Assembly: GCA_963755695.1 (NCBI GenBank)
Contig: CAVWLB010000001.1
Coordinates: 310,001 to 374,000 of the forward strand
From: QHWT01 sp963755695
Lineage (GTDB): Bacteria > Acidobacteriota > Vicinamibacteria > Vicinamibacterales > 2-12-FULL-66-21
Direction: 5' to 3'
DNA: 64,000 nt
The position numbers and the translations under genes were made by a program. This document shows, in pieces, positions 53,491 to 61,874 of this stretch; the first letter of the stretch is position 1; every line of letters starts with the position of its first letter. Under the pieces are notes generated by a model. It searched no databases and was not told the origin of the DNA. It was given only the letters and a program-made list of their open reading frames with translations.

Positions 53491-55035
53491 TCACTTTACC
53501 ACCAACTCTGCTGATGGCAGGTCGAGTCGGAAGACCGCCCCACCGTCCGACGCATTTGACGCGCTGATGGTCCCGCCATGCTCCTGGACGATGCCGTAGG
53601 TGATGGCCAGGCCGAGACCCGTTCCCTGGCCGACCTCCTTGGTGGTGAAGAATGGGTCGAAGATACGCGGCAGCACGTCTGCCGGGATGCCGGGGCCGGT
53701 GTCCCTTACCGTGAGAAACACGCGCTCGCGAAGGTCATCGGTTGATGTCGCGAAGTCGATTCGGCGGATGGCCCCTCCATTGATGACCGCGTGCTCGGCG
53801 TTGATGAGCACGTTGAGGAGCGCCTGCTGAAGGAGCAGCGAGTCCCCGACAATCGGTGGAAGGGCCGATCCCTGGCTGCGTGTCACTTCGATACCTCCCC
53901 GTTGGAGGCTGGCGCGGCGGCTCGCGAGCGCGCGTGTCAGCACGCGATCGATCTGCAGCCGCTTGCGCGTCATGCGATGCGATCCGGTGAAGACCAGGAG
54001 ATTGCGGACGATCTTCGCCGCGCGATCCGCGTCCTGGTAGATCTGCTTCAGTTCGCGGCGGATTGGCCGTGCCGCTTCCGTCACCTCGATCAGCAGCTCC
54101 AGATGGCCAAGCACTCCCTGGAGCGGGTTGTTCATCTCGTGCGCGATCCCGGCCACGAATTGTCCCAGCGACGCGAGCTTCTCTGACTGTCCGAGCCGCT
54201 CCCTGAGTGCTGCCCGCTCCGCCTCGAGACGTGTCTGGCGTGTGATGTCGCGCGCCACCAGCACTCGACCGACTGCCAGCCCTTCCTGATTGATGAGCGA
54301 TGTGGCCGTCAGCAGAAACGTACCGGCCAGACGCGCATCCTCGATCGGACTGCCGCCGGTCGTCGCCAGCGCTGGATCCGCCGACGCAATCCAGGCGGCG
54401 GTCTCGGGCGCGACGAAGTCGGCGATATGACGTTGGATCAAGTCCGCCCGCGCCATGTGAACACGGGCCGCAAACTCCTCGTTGGTCTGCACGATCCGCA
54501 GCTCTCTATCGATGACGACCACGAGATCGACCAGCGAGTTGAAGGTGTCCTCGAGCAGTCGGCGCTGCCGCAGCACCTCGTCGAGCAGCTGAACGTTCTC
54601 GATGCCCACCGACAGCTGGCGTCCGAGTTCGTGCGCGAATTCGACGACCTGTTCGCGGTCGAATCGGGCATCCTCGAGCCCTTCGATGACCACCGTGCCG
54701 AGTGCGCGGCGCCAGCCGCGGAGGGGAGCGACCAGTTGGCCGTCAACAAACTGCGCGCGCTCGACGCGCAGGCCGTGCGAGGCGGGATGCGACGGATCGT
54801 CGGTCGGCACGCGAACGCCAAGATCGAGCGAGGTGTCGGAGGTGGCCGTCAGCTCGAGTTCCCGCGCCCGTCGGTCGTGCACCCAAATGGCGGTCCGCCG
54901 CGCACCCACCAGATCACAGATTTGGCCCGCCACCGTTTCGAGGGCGGCCGCCAGGCTGAGCGAGGCCGAGACCCCTCGGGAGAAGAGCAGCGGAAGGTCC
55001 CGCAGCGCCTCGTGCAGCGAAGGGTCTAAGCTCAT
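53491..55035 (-). CDS. GAF-PAS sensor histidine kinase
   Basis: 514 residues from ATG 55035. GAF-like N-terminal domain (LSLAAALETVAGQICDLVGA...), PAS (FNSLVDLVVVIDRELRIVQT), HisKA with phospho-His in GIAHEMNNPLQGVLGHLELL, ATPase with LLNVLINAEHAV, DTGPGIPADVL, FFTTKEVGQGTGLGLAITYG. No membrane segments: a soluble sensor. The open frame continues upstream to 55323 only by translating gaggttc repeats. First gene of the locus. Confidence 0.92.
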   Translation of the reverse strand: MSLDPSLHEALRDLPLLFSRGVSASLSLAAALETVAGQICDLVGARRTAIWVHDRRARELELTATSDTSLDLGVRVPTDDPSHPASHGLRVERAQFVDGQLVAPLRGWRRALGTVVIEGLEDARFDREQVVEFAHELGRQLSVGIENVQLLDEVLRQRRLLEDTFNSLVDLVVVIDRELRIVQTNEEFAARVHMARADLIQRHIADFVAPETAAWIASADPALATTGGSPIEDARLAGTFLLTATSLINQEGLAVGRVLVARDITRQTRLEAERAALRERLGQSEKLASLGQFVAGIAHEMNNPLQGVLGHLELLIEVTEAARPIRRELKQIYQDADRAAKIVRNLLVFTGSHRMTRKRLQIDRVLTRALASRRASLQRGGIEVTRSQGSALPPIVGDSLLLQQALLNVLINAEHAVINGGAIRRIDFATSTDDLRERVFLTVRDTGPGIPADVLPRIFDPFFTTKEVGQGTGLGLAITYGIVQEHGGTISASNASDGGAVFRLDLPSAELVVK

Positions 55036-55367
55036 GGGTGGAGGTATTTTAGACCGAGGTTCGAGGTTCGAGGTTCGAGGGTCCGAGGTCCGAGGTCCCA
55101 GGTTCGAGGGTTCGAGGGTTCGAGGTTCAATCCGAGGTCCGAGTCCGAGATTCGAGGTCCGAGGGTTCGAGGCCCGGATGGTGCGGGGCGGGGCCCGGGC
55201 CCAGAAGCTCAGAAGCCCGGAGCCCGCCGTGAGAACCTCTGGGGTGAGTTCCGGCAGTCCGTCGGCGCTTTCGCCTTCGGGTCCCCTGTCTCCGGACCTC
55301 GGGCTTCGGACCTCGGCCCTCAAATACCAAAGCCAAAACCCCCTCCCACCTGTCTAAACTGGCAAAG
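55036..55367. repeat. Degenerate 7-bp repeat region (gaggttc / gaggtcc)
   Basis: 332 bases without a gene, between the divergent kinase and ECF sigma genes. From about 55060 to 55175 the words gaggttc, gaggtcc, gagggtc, cgaggtc follow each other with a 7-8-bp period. From about 55290 the reverse form appears (ggacctcgggcttcggacctcgg), so the ends are mutually complementary. Similar words are in obgE's last codons (31525-31570). Promoters of both flanking genes must lie here but none stands out. Confidence 0.8.
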
Positions 55368-55970
55368 GTGAGCGCCCTCGGCATGCCGTCGACCGACGAA
55401 GAGCTGGTCGCCCGATCGATGGGGGGCGACCTCGACAGCTTCAACCAGCTCGTCCTGCGCTGGGAACGGCCGATCTATGCCCTCGCGTACCGCGTCATCG
55501 GGCGCGAGGAAGACGCGCGCGATGTCTGCCAGGAAACGTTCCTCCGCGCGTTCCGTGCGCTCAAGGGATTCAAGGGACAGGCGAAATTCTCGTCGTGGCT
55601 GTATCGCATCGCCCTGAACTTGTGCCGCGATTGGATTCGCCGCGAACGCCGGCAGCCGATCGCGCAAGCCCCCGAGGGCGTCGATCTCGTCGAGCTCGCG
55701 TCCGAATCGGCTCCCTCCGAGTCAATCGAGGATCTCGTCGCGCGCCGCGAGATCGGGCGCGCGGTCGCGCGCGCGATGGCGGAGCTGCCCGACGAGCAGC
55801 GCACCGCGATCATCCTGAAGGAGTACCACGGTCTCACGTTCCAGGAGATCGCCGATTTGCTGGATTGTCCGTTGAGTACGGTGAAGACGCGGCTGTATCA
55901 GGGCCTCACGGTCCTGCGGAAGCAGCTCGCGAAGGATGGAATGCCGGCCGCACGTCGGCCGTGGGGGTAG
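55368..55970 (+). CDS. ECF-type RNA polymerase sigma factor
   Basis: 200 residues. Region 2 LVLRWERPIYALAYRVIGREEDARDVCQETFLRAF with FSSWLYRIALNLCRDWIR, region 4 LPDEQRTAIILKEYHGLTFQEIADLLDCPLSTVKTRLYQGL. GTG 55368 taken; ATG 55383 is also possible. Followed by a zinc-finger anti-sigma factor, the usual RpoE-type pair. Confidence 0.92.
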   Translation: MSALGMPSTDEELVARSMGGDLDSFNQLVLRWERPIYALAYRVIGREEDARDVCQETFLRAFRALKGFKGQAKFSSWLYRIALNLCRDWIRRERRQPIAQAPEGVDLVELASESAPSESIEDLVARREIGRAVARAMAELPDEQRTAIILKEYHGLTFQEIADLLDCPLSTVKTRLYQGLTVLRKQLAKDGMPAARRPWG

Positions 55971-56045
55971 ATCGCGGAGTCACGCCGTCACGGATCGGAT
56001 CCGATGTCGTCGTCACGTCCGCGGATGAACGGGGATACGCAGGAA

Positions 56046-56819
56046 ATGACCATGTGTGAAAAGGAACGACTCGTCTCGTACATCTACGACGAACTGAACC
56101 GCGCCGAGCGCGCGGAGGTCGAAGCGCACCTCAAGACCTGCGCCGCGTGCCGGGAGGAAGCGGCCGGCATGCGCAGCGTGCGCACCGACCTGGCCTCGTG
56201 GACGCCGCCGCAACCGGAGTTCGGCTTCCACATCGTTCGCGAACGCAAGCCGACGTGGCGCGAGTGGTGGACGCCGGCATTCGGCCTGGCGGCTGCCGCG
56301 GTGCTCGTTCTGGCCATCGCCTCGGCAATCGCCAACGTGGACGTGACCTACGAGAAGCTCGGTCTGCATCTGCGTACCGGGTGGAGCTCGACGCAGGCGT
56401 CGGTCGCGCCGCTCGCGCCAGCGACCGCGAGCCCAAGCGCCGTAGCGCCGGCAGAGACATCGACGAAAGCGGCGGCGGATCTTCGAGTCCTGCTTTCTGC
56501 GCTCGATACGCGGGTGCGGCAGCTCGAATCGGCGGCGCCCACGTCTGGCATGCAGCCAGCCGCGTTGAAGAGCGCGCGGCAGAGTGATGCGGAGATTCTG
56601 AAACAAGTGCGCGACCTGCTCGCGCAGAGCGAATCGAAACAGCAGCAGGAGCTCGCCTTTCGCATCGCGCAGGTGATCCGCGACGTCGACGCGCAGCGGG
56701 TCGCCGATCTGAATCGCATTCAACAAGGGTTCGGGCGGATCGATGCGATGACGACGGCCGAGGCCGCCGCGCATCGTGATCTCGCCAACTACATCGTCGC
56801 CTCGTCCCGGCAGCGATAG
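56046..56819 (+). CDS. Anti-sigma factor with zinc-binding N-terminus and one membrane helix
   Basis: About 257 residues. The cytoplasmic N-terminus has the anti-sigma zinc motif HLKTCAACREE (HX3CX2C) after CEKERLVSYIYDELNRAERAEVEA. One membrane helix (AFGLAAAAVLVLAIASAIANV) near residue 90. The outer part is Ala/Ser-rich, then a helical C-terminus (LKQVRDLLAQSESKQQQELAFR) likely forming a coiled coil. It would hold the ECF sigma factor encoded 75 bases upstream until an envelope signal. ATG 56052 has the better AGGA spacing; 56046 is in frame too. Confidence 0.88.
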   Translation: MTMCEKERLVSYIYDELNRAERAEVEAHLKTCAACREEAAGMRSVRTDLASWTPPQPEFGFHIVRERKPTWREWWTPAFGLAAAAVLVLAIASAIANVDVTYEKLGLHLRTGWSSTQASVAPLAPATASPSAVAPAETSTKAAADLRVLLSALDTRVRQLESAAPTSGMQPAALKSARQSDAEILKQVRDLLAQSESKQQQELAFRIAQVIRDVDAQRVADLNRIQQGFGRIDAMTTAEAAAHRDLANYIVASSRQR

Positions 56820-56846
56820 GTATCAGCAGGTATCAGAGGTGCAATC

Positions 56847-57635
56847 GTGAATCGAACAGTGTTGCTAGCTGCGGCGATCGTCGCCGCGGCCTCGACGGCG
56901 GGTGCGCAGGAGGCATTGCGCGCTGACGCCGCGCGTCGCGACCAGGTCCGAAACATGGAAACGCTGCTGACCAGCGCGGTGCGGCGCGGCGCCGAGAGTC
57001 TCGCCCGGACGATGCAGACGTCGGAGCCGGGCAGCCTGATCGTCACCGGTACCGCGCGCGCGCGGGGGTTCGTGCTCGACGGCTTCGGTGTGTTCTTCGA
57101 TGTCGACGTGCCGATGATGAAGCAGAGCGTGGTGTGGTCGATGCAGACGCTTCTGCGTGCGCAGCGTCGCCTCGATCTTCAGAGCTTCATTGCCAACACG
57201 GCGGACGGTCCCGCACGTCGGCAGGCGGAGCTGCAGCTGCGGCAACTCGAGCGAGGCGGGCCGATCATGCCGAGCCCGGTTCCGGTTCCGTCCGCTGCGC
57301 CGCAGACGGCGCCTTCCGGCATCGCCGTCGCGCAAACGGTGGAGGAATCGCCGACCCCCGCCTCGGGTCCGGAGCCCGCCGACCCGAACGAACGGTACAC
57401 CGAGGCGGTGAAGTCGTCGTTGATCGATGCGATGCTCGACTACGGTGGTCTGCCGATCGGAGCCGACGAATGGCTGATTGTCGCGGCGCGCGATAGCGAA
57501 GGGCCGCCCACCGGCGCGCTGGACGATGCCTCGACGATCATGCTGAAGGTGAAAGGCAGCGACCTGATGGCCTTCCGCAGCAACCAGATCACGAAGGAAG
57601 AGGCGCGCAAGAAAGTGGAGGTCCGTGAGTTCTGA
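56847..57635 (+). CDS. Exported protein of unknown function in the ECF sigma unit
   Basis: 262 residues with a signal peptide (LLAAAIVAAASTAGA). A region RARGFVLDGFGVFFDVDVPM may be structured; the middle is Pro/Ala-rich (PSPVPVPSAAPQTAPS) and the end is NERYTEAVKSSLIDAMLDYGG followed by ITKEEARKKVEVREF. I recall such proteins near acidobacterial ECF/anti-sigma genes but cannot name a family. Probably a regulon member or a sensor partner of the anti-sigma factor. Confidence 0.78.
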   Translation: MNRTVLLAAAIVAAASTAGAQEALRADAARRDQVRNMETLLTSAVRRGAESLARTMQTSEPGSLIVTGTARARGFVLDGFGVFFDVDVPMMKQSVVWSMQTLLRAQRRLDLQSFIANTADGPARRQAELQLRQLERGGPIMPSPVPVPSAAPQTAPSGIAVAQTVEESPTPASGPEPADPNERYTEAVKSSLIDAMLDYGGLPIGADEWLIVAARDSEGPPTGALDDASTIMLKVKGSDLMAFRSNQITKEEARKKVEVREF

Positions 57636-57649
57636 TCTACAATCGCCCG

Positions 57650-58141
57650 ATGCGGGCTGTCGCGGCCGCGGCGGTAACCATCTTCGCAGCCCTTGTTGTC
57701 GCCTGCGGTCAACCGGTGGACCTGAAACAGACGCTGAAGGTCAGCGACCCGAGCGCTGGCTACTTCGATGCCGGGATTGTCGACGGACGCAACAAGCTGC
57801 TGCCGAGCGTCACCTTCAAGCTGAGCAAGTCGATCGACGACGACCTCCGTCCCCTTTCACTGAACGTCGCATTCAAGCGCCTCTCCGGTCCCGGAGGCGC
57901 GGAAGAAGATTTCGACGAGAGCTTCATCCAGGGTGTGGCCTTCAACGGCAATCAGACCGCGCCGATCACTGTGCGGCCCAAGGCCGGCTACACCGGCGAT
58001 CCGCCGCAATCACGTGCCGACATGTTGAAGAACAGCCAGTTCCGCGACATTCGCGTCCATGTCTTCGCAAAACACGGCTCCGACCAATGGGTGGAGATCG
58101 GTGCAGTTGACCTTCCCCGCCAGCTGATCGTTCAACCCTGA
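57650..58141 (+). CDS. Lipoprotein of unknown function
   Basis: 163 residues; lipoprotein signal FAALVVACG. Beta-rich remainder (LKVSDPSAGYFDAGIVDG, FKLSKSIDDDLRPLSLNVAFKRL, IRVHVFAKHGSDQWVEIG). Fourteen bases after the preceding exported protein and sharing the last A of its stop with the permease start, so it is in the same transcript. Family not recognised. Confidence 0.78.
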   Translation: MRAVAAAAVTIFAALVVACGQPVDLKQTLKVSDPSAGYFDAGIVDGRNKLLPSVTFKLSKSIDDDLRPLSLNVAFKRLSGPGGAEEDFDESFIQGVAFNGNQTAPITVRPKAGYTGDPPQSRADMLKNSQFRDIRVHVFAKHGSDQWVEIGAVDLPRQLIVQP

Positions 58142-59553
58142 TGCGCGGCGCGTCCCAGGCGGCACGAACCCCGCAGCCGTACGCGGAGATCCCCGCGCTC
58201 GATCGCCGGCTTGGTCCGTTCGACGCCGCCGCGATCGTCATCTCCAACGTCATCGGTGGGGGTATCTTTTTCGTCCCGGTCGTCGTTGCGCAACTCGTAC
58301 CGAACCCCGCAGCGATCATCGGCGTCTGGCTGGCCGGCGGCGCCCTGGCGTTCGCCGGCGCCATGGCCTACGCCGAGCTCGCCGCGCTCAAGCCGCGCGC
58401 GGGCGGCGAGTACGTGTACTTGCGTGAGGCCTTCGGCCCGCTCGCGGCGTTTCTCAGCGGATGGACCTCATTCGTCGCCGGTTTCTCCGGCGCCATAGCC
58501 GCCGGTTCGGTGGCGCTGGCCGACTACATCGGCAGGTTCATTCCGGCGGCGGCCGACACCACGCCAATCCTCGGAATTCCTGGACTGTCGATCTCGCCAC
58601 GATCGCTCGTCGCGCTGACACCCATCGTCGCGCTCACCATCATCCACGTCCGCGGGCTGGGGCCCGGACGTCTGCTGCAGAACATCCTTGCGGGGCTCAA
58701 GGTCAGCGCGATAGTTCTCTTCGTCGCGCTCGGCTTCAGCATCGGCCGCGGCGAGTGGTCCCATCTTGCCGCTGATGGAAGCGCCGCCCCCGTCTCGATC
58801 CTGCTCGCGCTCGTGCCTGTCATGTTCAGCTACTCGGGATGGAACGCCGCCGCTTATGTTGCGGAGGAAGTTCGCAACCCTGAACGCAACGTTCCCCTGG
58901 CGCTCGCACTCGGCACCGCGACCGTCGTCGTGCTCTACATCGCCTTGAACGCGCTGTACCTGTTCGCGATGCCGGTCGAAGCGGTGGCGGCGTTGCCGGG
59001 CGGACGCCTGATCGACTCGGTCGCCGAGCGGTTATTTGGATTCGTTGCCGGGGATCTGCTCGCGATCTTCACGATCGTCAGCATCGCGGCGAGCGTGAGC
59101 GCGATGGTGCTTGCCGGGCCCCGCGTGTACTACGCGATGGCTCGCGACGGATTGTTCGTGCAGATGGCCGAACGCGTGCACCCGCGGTTTCACACGCCGG
59201 TGGCAGCGATCATCGCGCAGGGAATCTGGAGCGGCGTCCTCGTGCTGTCGGGAACGCTCTCGCAGCTCGTGAGCTATACGGGATTTGCCGTCGTGCTGTT
59301 TGCCGGAATTGCGGTCCTCGCGTTGTTCGTCCTGCGCCGGCGCGATCCGCGGGCGCGGCCGTTTGCCGCTCTCGGGTATCCCTGGGCGCCCGCGATCTTC
59401 ATCATGGCGAGCGCGGCGATGGTGGCGAACGAACTGGTGAGAAACAGTGCGACTACGCTGACCGGCCTGGCGATCATCGCCGCGGGGATTCCAGCGTACT
59501 TCGCGATGCGACGAGCGCCCACACGGTCAGGAGCGCCAGGGAACCGTCGCTGA
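58141..59553 (+). CDS. APC-family amino acid permease
   Basis: 470 residues, about twelve membrane segments. TM1 unwound motif ISNVIGGGIFFVP, then FAGAMAYAELAALKPRAGGEYVYLREAFG typical of the LAT/AAT-like APC branch, FSYSGWNAAAYVAEEVRNPERNVP and AGPRVYYAMARDGLF. Amino-acid uptake or exchange; substrate unknown. Its 3' end overlaps the convergent membrane protein gene by 80 bases. Not closely similar to the CAT-type permease at 18503. Confidence 0.88.
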   Translation: MRGASQAARTPQPYAEIPALDRRLGPFDAAAIVISNVIGGGIFFVPVVVAQLVPNPAAIIGVWLAGGALAFAGAMAYAELAALKPRAGGEYVYLREAFGPLAAFLSGWTSFVAGFSGAIAAGSVALADYIGRFIPAAADTTPILGIPGLSISPRSLVALTPIVALTIIHVRGLGPGRLLQNILAGLKVSAIVLFVALGFSIGRGEWSHLAADGSAAPVSILLALVPVMFSYSGWNAAAYVAEEVRNPERNVPLALALGTATVVVLYIALNALYLFAMPVEAVAALPGGRLIDSVAERLFGFVAGDLLAIFTIVSIAASVSAMVLAGPRVYYAMARDGLFVQMAERVHPRFHTPVAAIIAQGIWSGVLVLSGTLSQLVSYTGFAVVLFAGIAVLALFVLRRRDPRARPFAALGYPWAPAIFIMASAAMVANELVRNSATTLTGLAIIAAGIPAYFAMRRAPTRSGAPGNRR

Positions 59554-59899
59554 ACGCGAACAACAGGAACGATGCCGGAGAGTGTCGCACGAAATAGTCG
59601 GTCAGGAAGGCAAGCGCTCCCGCGCCTTTCAGGCCTGGTCCCATCACCCACAAGTACCACCGCGCACCACCAGGATCCCGCCAGGGAAAGTAATAGCCGG
59701 CAGCGACGGCGAGCAAAAAGATCGCATTGAGATCGGAGAACACGCGCGGATGCGCGGGCGGAACGCCAAAGAGGCTGGCGAGTTGGTCGGCGGCGACCAA
59801 TAGAAAGAGGCCGACCGCCGCATCGTAGATTCCCGAGATCGCGGCAATCGGCCTCAGTAGACTTCGATCAACCGTCGACGGTTGATGGTCAACCGTCAC
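59474..59899 (-). CDS. Small integral membrane protein, four helices
   Basis: 141 residues with about four membrane segments (AISGIYDAAVGLFLLVAADQ, DLNAIFLLAVAAGYY, WVMGPGLKGAGALAFLTDYF, FLLFAFSDGSLALLTVWAL). GTG 59899 overlaps the previous stop (GTGA), so it is coupled to the PEGA protein. Its first codons overlap a perfect 9-bp hairpin gacggttga-tgg-tcaaccgtc (59877-59897). Family not recognised; function unknown. Confidence 0.72.
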   Translation of the reverse strand: MTVDHQPSTVDRSLLRPIAAISGIYDAAVGLFLLVAADQLASLFGVPPAHPRVFSDLNAIFLLAVAAGYYFPWRDPGGARWYLWVMGPGLKGAGALAFLTDYFVRHSPASFLLFAFSDGSLALLTVWALVASRSTLESPRR

Positions 59900-61044
59900 T
59901 GAAGCTTCTTGAGTTCGCCCTGATACGTGACCGTTTCATCCGGCGCAATCAGCACGTCGAAGTCCGCGGTTTCATAACCCTCCGCCTGGATCTCGACCCG
60001 GTGACGTCCGCCGTTCAACGTCAGCTTCTGGAACGCGCCGTCGAACTCGTCGACGGTTCCGACGTAATATCCGTCCACGTACACCTTTGCGTTGCGCGGC
60101 TTCACCTTCAGCCGGATCTGGCCCTGGTCGGCACCCGCATACGTCGAGGTGCCGTAGCCACCGGTACCGTAGCCACCGGTACCGTAGCCACCGGTGTCGT
60201 AGCCACCGGTGTTGTAGCCACCGGTGTTGTAGCCACCCATGCTGCCGTATCCATAGCCGGCGTAGCCAGCCGACCCATACGGGTCGTACCACGGATCGTA
60301 GAAGAGAGGCCAGCCGAGGCCGAGCCCGTATCCGTAGCCGATGCCGAATCCCGGATACGCGAAGCTGCTGTAGTACGGGCTGAAGCCGTAGTTCCCGTAA
60401 GAGAACGGATAGTAATAGGACGGATAGTAGTGGTTGTGGCCATCGGGATTGGGCCGCGGCCCTACTCGTTCGCTTGCAGCACCGCTGACGGGATGATCAC
60501 CGCGAGGACGGCTCCACGATGGAACGGCCTCGCCGCTGTCGCGGGCTGGCGCCGCATTCTTAGTTCCGCCCGAGTTGCTGCTCGTGGTGCTATCGCCGCC
60601 ACTCTTCGACGTCCCTCGGGACGAGGATCCGCCGGTGCCCCGCGGTACCGCGCGGTCGCCACCTCCGCTTCCACCACTTCGAGCGCTTCCACCACTACGA
60701 GGCGAGCTGCCGCTGTTCGCGCTTCCACTGCCACCGCCACCGCGATGCTGCGGTTCAGCGGACCGCGGTGCGCTGCGGTCCGCCGCACCGACCGACGGTG
60801 ACGAGGCCGTCGAAGATGGCGCGCTGCTCACGGTAGACGAGCCAGCCGAGGAACCGGCCGTCGCTGAGCTGCCGCCACTGCCGCCGTGCGAGGTACCGCC
60901 GCCGCTCGCGCGATCAACGGCCCGATCAGCTCCGCCGTGCCCACCGCCGCTGTCCTGCGACGGCCGCTGTCCGGCCAGAGCTGGCCCGGCCAGGAGCGCC
61001 AGCCCCACGACAGTGATGCCGAGCCTGCTTTGAAAGGGTTTCAT
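59896..61044 (-). CDS. PEGA-domain cell-surface protein with Ser/Gly-rich and GGYxT-repeat regions
   Basis: 382 residues from ATG 61044 (AAGGAG 6 bases upstream). Signal peptide (ITVVGLALLAGPALA), then a long Ser/Gly/Arg-rich stretch, a Tyr/Gly-rich region (YYPSYYYPFSYGNYG, FGIGYGYGLGLGWP), six GGYxT pentapeptides, and a C-terminal PEGA domain (GQIRLKVKPRNAKVYVDGYY and GRHRVEIQAEGYET). PEGA folds are beta-sandwiches found in surface-associated proteins. The repeats suggest a flexible, surface-exposed or self-assembling part. Confidence 0.85.
   Translation of the reverse strand: MKPFQSRLGITVVGLALLAGPALAGQRPSQDSGGGHGGADRAVDRASGGGTSHGGSGGSSATAGSSAGSSTVSSAPSSTASSPSVGAADRSAPRSAEPQHRGGGGSGSANSGSSPRSGGSARSGGSGGGDRAVPRGTGGSSSRGTSKSGGDSTTSSNSGGTKNAAPARDSGEAVPSWSRPRGDHPVSGAASERVGPRPNPDGHNHYYPSYYYPFSYGNYGFSPYYSSFAYPGFGIGYGYGLGLGWPLFYDPWYDPYGSAGYAGYGYGSMGGYNTGGYNTGGYDTGGYGTGGYGTGGYGTSTYAGADQGQIRLKVKPRNAKVYVDGYYVGTVDEFDGAFQKLTLNGGRHRVEIQAEGYETADFDVLIAPDETVTYQGELKKLQ
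60150..60238. repeat. 15-bp tandem repeat encoding GGYxT
   Basis: Six copies of a 15-bp unit (plus-strand form gtagccaccggtacc and variants) encoding GGYNT, GGYNT, GGYDT, GGYGT, GGYGT, GGYGT. The gradient of the middle residue suggests ongoing unit duplication. Confidence 0.9.
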
Positions 61045-61333
61045 AATGCGCTCCTTGCACGAGACGCCACCTCTAATTGTGCAACAGATTTGCCACCGCG
61101 CGGACGCTAAAAACCGGCGATTATTGCGGGCGCCAAGGGACGGCCTGTACTCGGAGGAGAGCATTCCGTCCCGTTCTCGCGTCAGCACCCCATCCGAGCC
61201 CGTGGCCGCGCGGAAGCCGTTTCGGCGTCGAGGCTTGCATGGGCCTGCCGGGCGAAGCCCGTTCGGGGTCCCGGCCTCCCGACGTAGGCGGGTTTGATAG
61301 ACTGCGAACAAGGTCGTCGTTTCGGCCCTCCTG
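61045..61333. other. Intergenic region between PEGA and hslV genes
   Basis: 289 bases with no gene I can support. The frames that read across it are low-complexity shadows. It should hold the divergent promoters of the PEGA gene and hslVU; no clear elements seen. Confidence 0.5.
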
Positions 61334-61865
61334 ATGATGTTTCACGCGACAACAGTGCTGTCCGTGCGCCACGGCGATCATGCCGTAATGGCCAGCGACG
61401 GGCAGGTCACCTTCGGCGACACCGTCGTCAAACAGAGCGCGCGGAAGATTCGCCGCCTCTACAACGACCGGATTCTCGCGGGGTTTGCCGGATCGGCCGC
61501 CGATTCGTTTGCGCTCTTTTCGCGCTTCGAAGCCAAGCTCGAACAGTATCGCGGTAACCTCGAGCGATCCGCGGTCGAGCTCGCGAAGGACTGGCGCACC
61601 GATCGGATGCTCCGGCGGCTCGAAGCGATGTTGATCGTCATGGACTCGCACGCAACCTATCTCCTGTCGGGGAACGGCGATCTCATCGAGCCCGACGATG
61701 GGATCGTGGCGATCGGATCGGGAGGCGCGTATGCGATGGCGGCGGCAAAGGCGCTCGCGCGGCACACCGGTCTCGACGCGCGCACCATTGCCGAACAGGC
61801 CATGCTGATTTCCGCCGCAGATCTGCATCTACACCAACGATACGCTCACGATCGAAGCTCTTTAA
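61334..61865 (+). CDS. hslV: ATP-dependent protease subunit HslV (frameshifted at the end)
   Basis: Peptidase subunit of HslUV. The start MMFHATTVLSVRHGD places the catalytic Thr after a short cleaved or unprocessed leader, like the CodW/ClpQ type (FHATT). SDGQVTFGDTVVKQSARKIR, GFAGSAADSFALFSRFEAKLE and IEPDDGIVAIGSGGAYA follow. One extra base near 61818 breaks the last codons; repaired, it ends EICIYTNDTLTIEAL with TAA at 61863-61865, as the family does. Nine bases before hslU. Confidence 0.9.
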
Positions 61866-61874
61866 GAAGCGCCC

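Noticed and set aside
55036..55323. N-terminal extension of the GAF-PAS kinase
   Set aside because: The extension translates gaggttc word repeats (SNPRTSNLGLGPR-like) and carries no domain.
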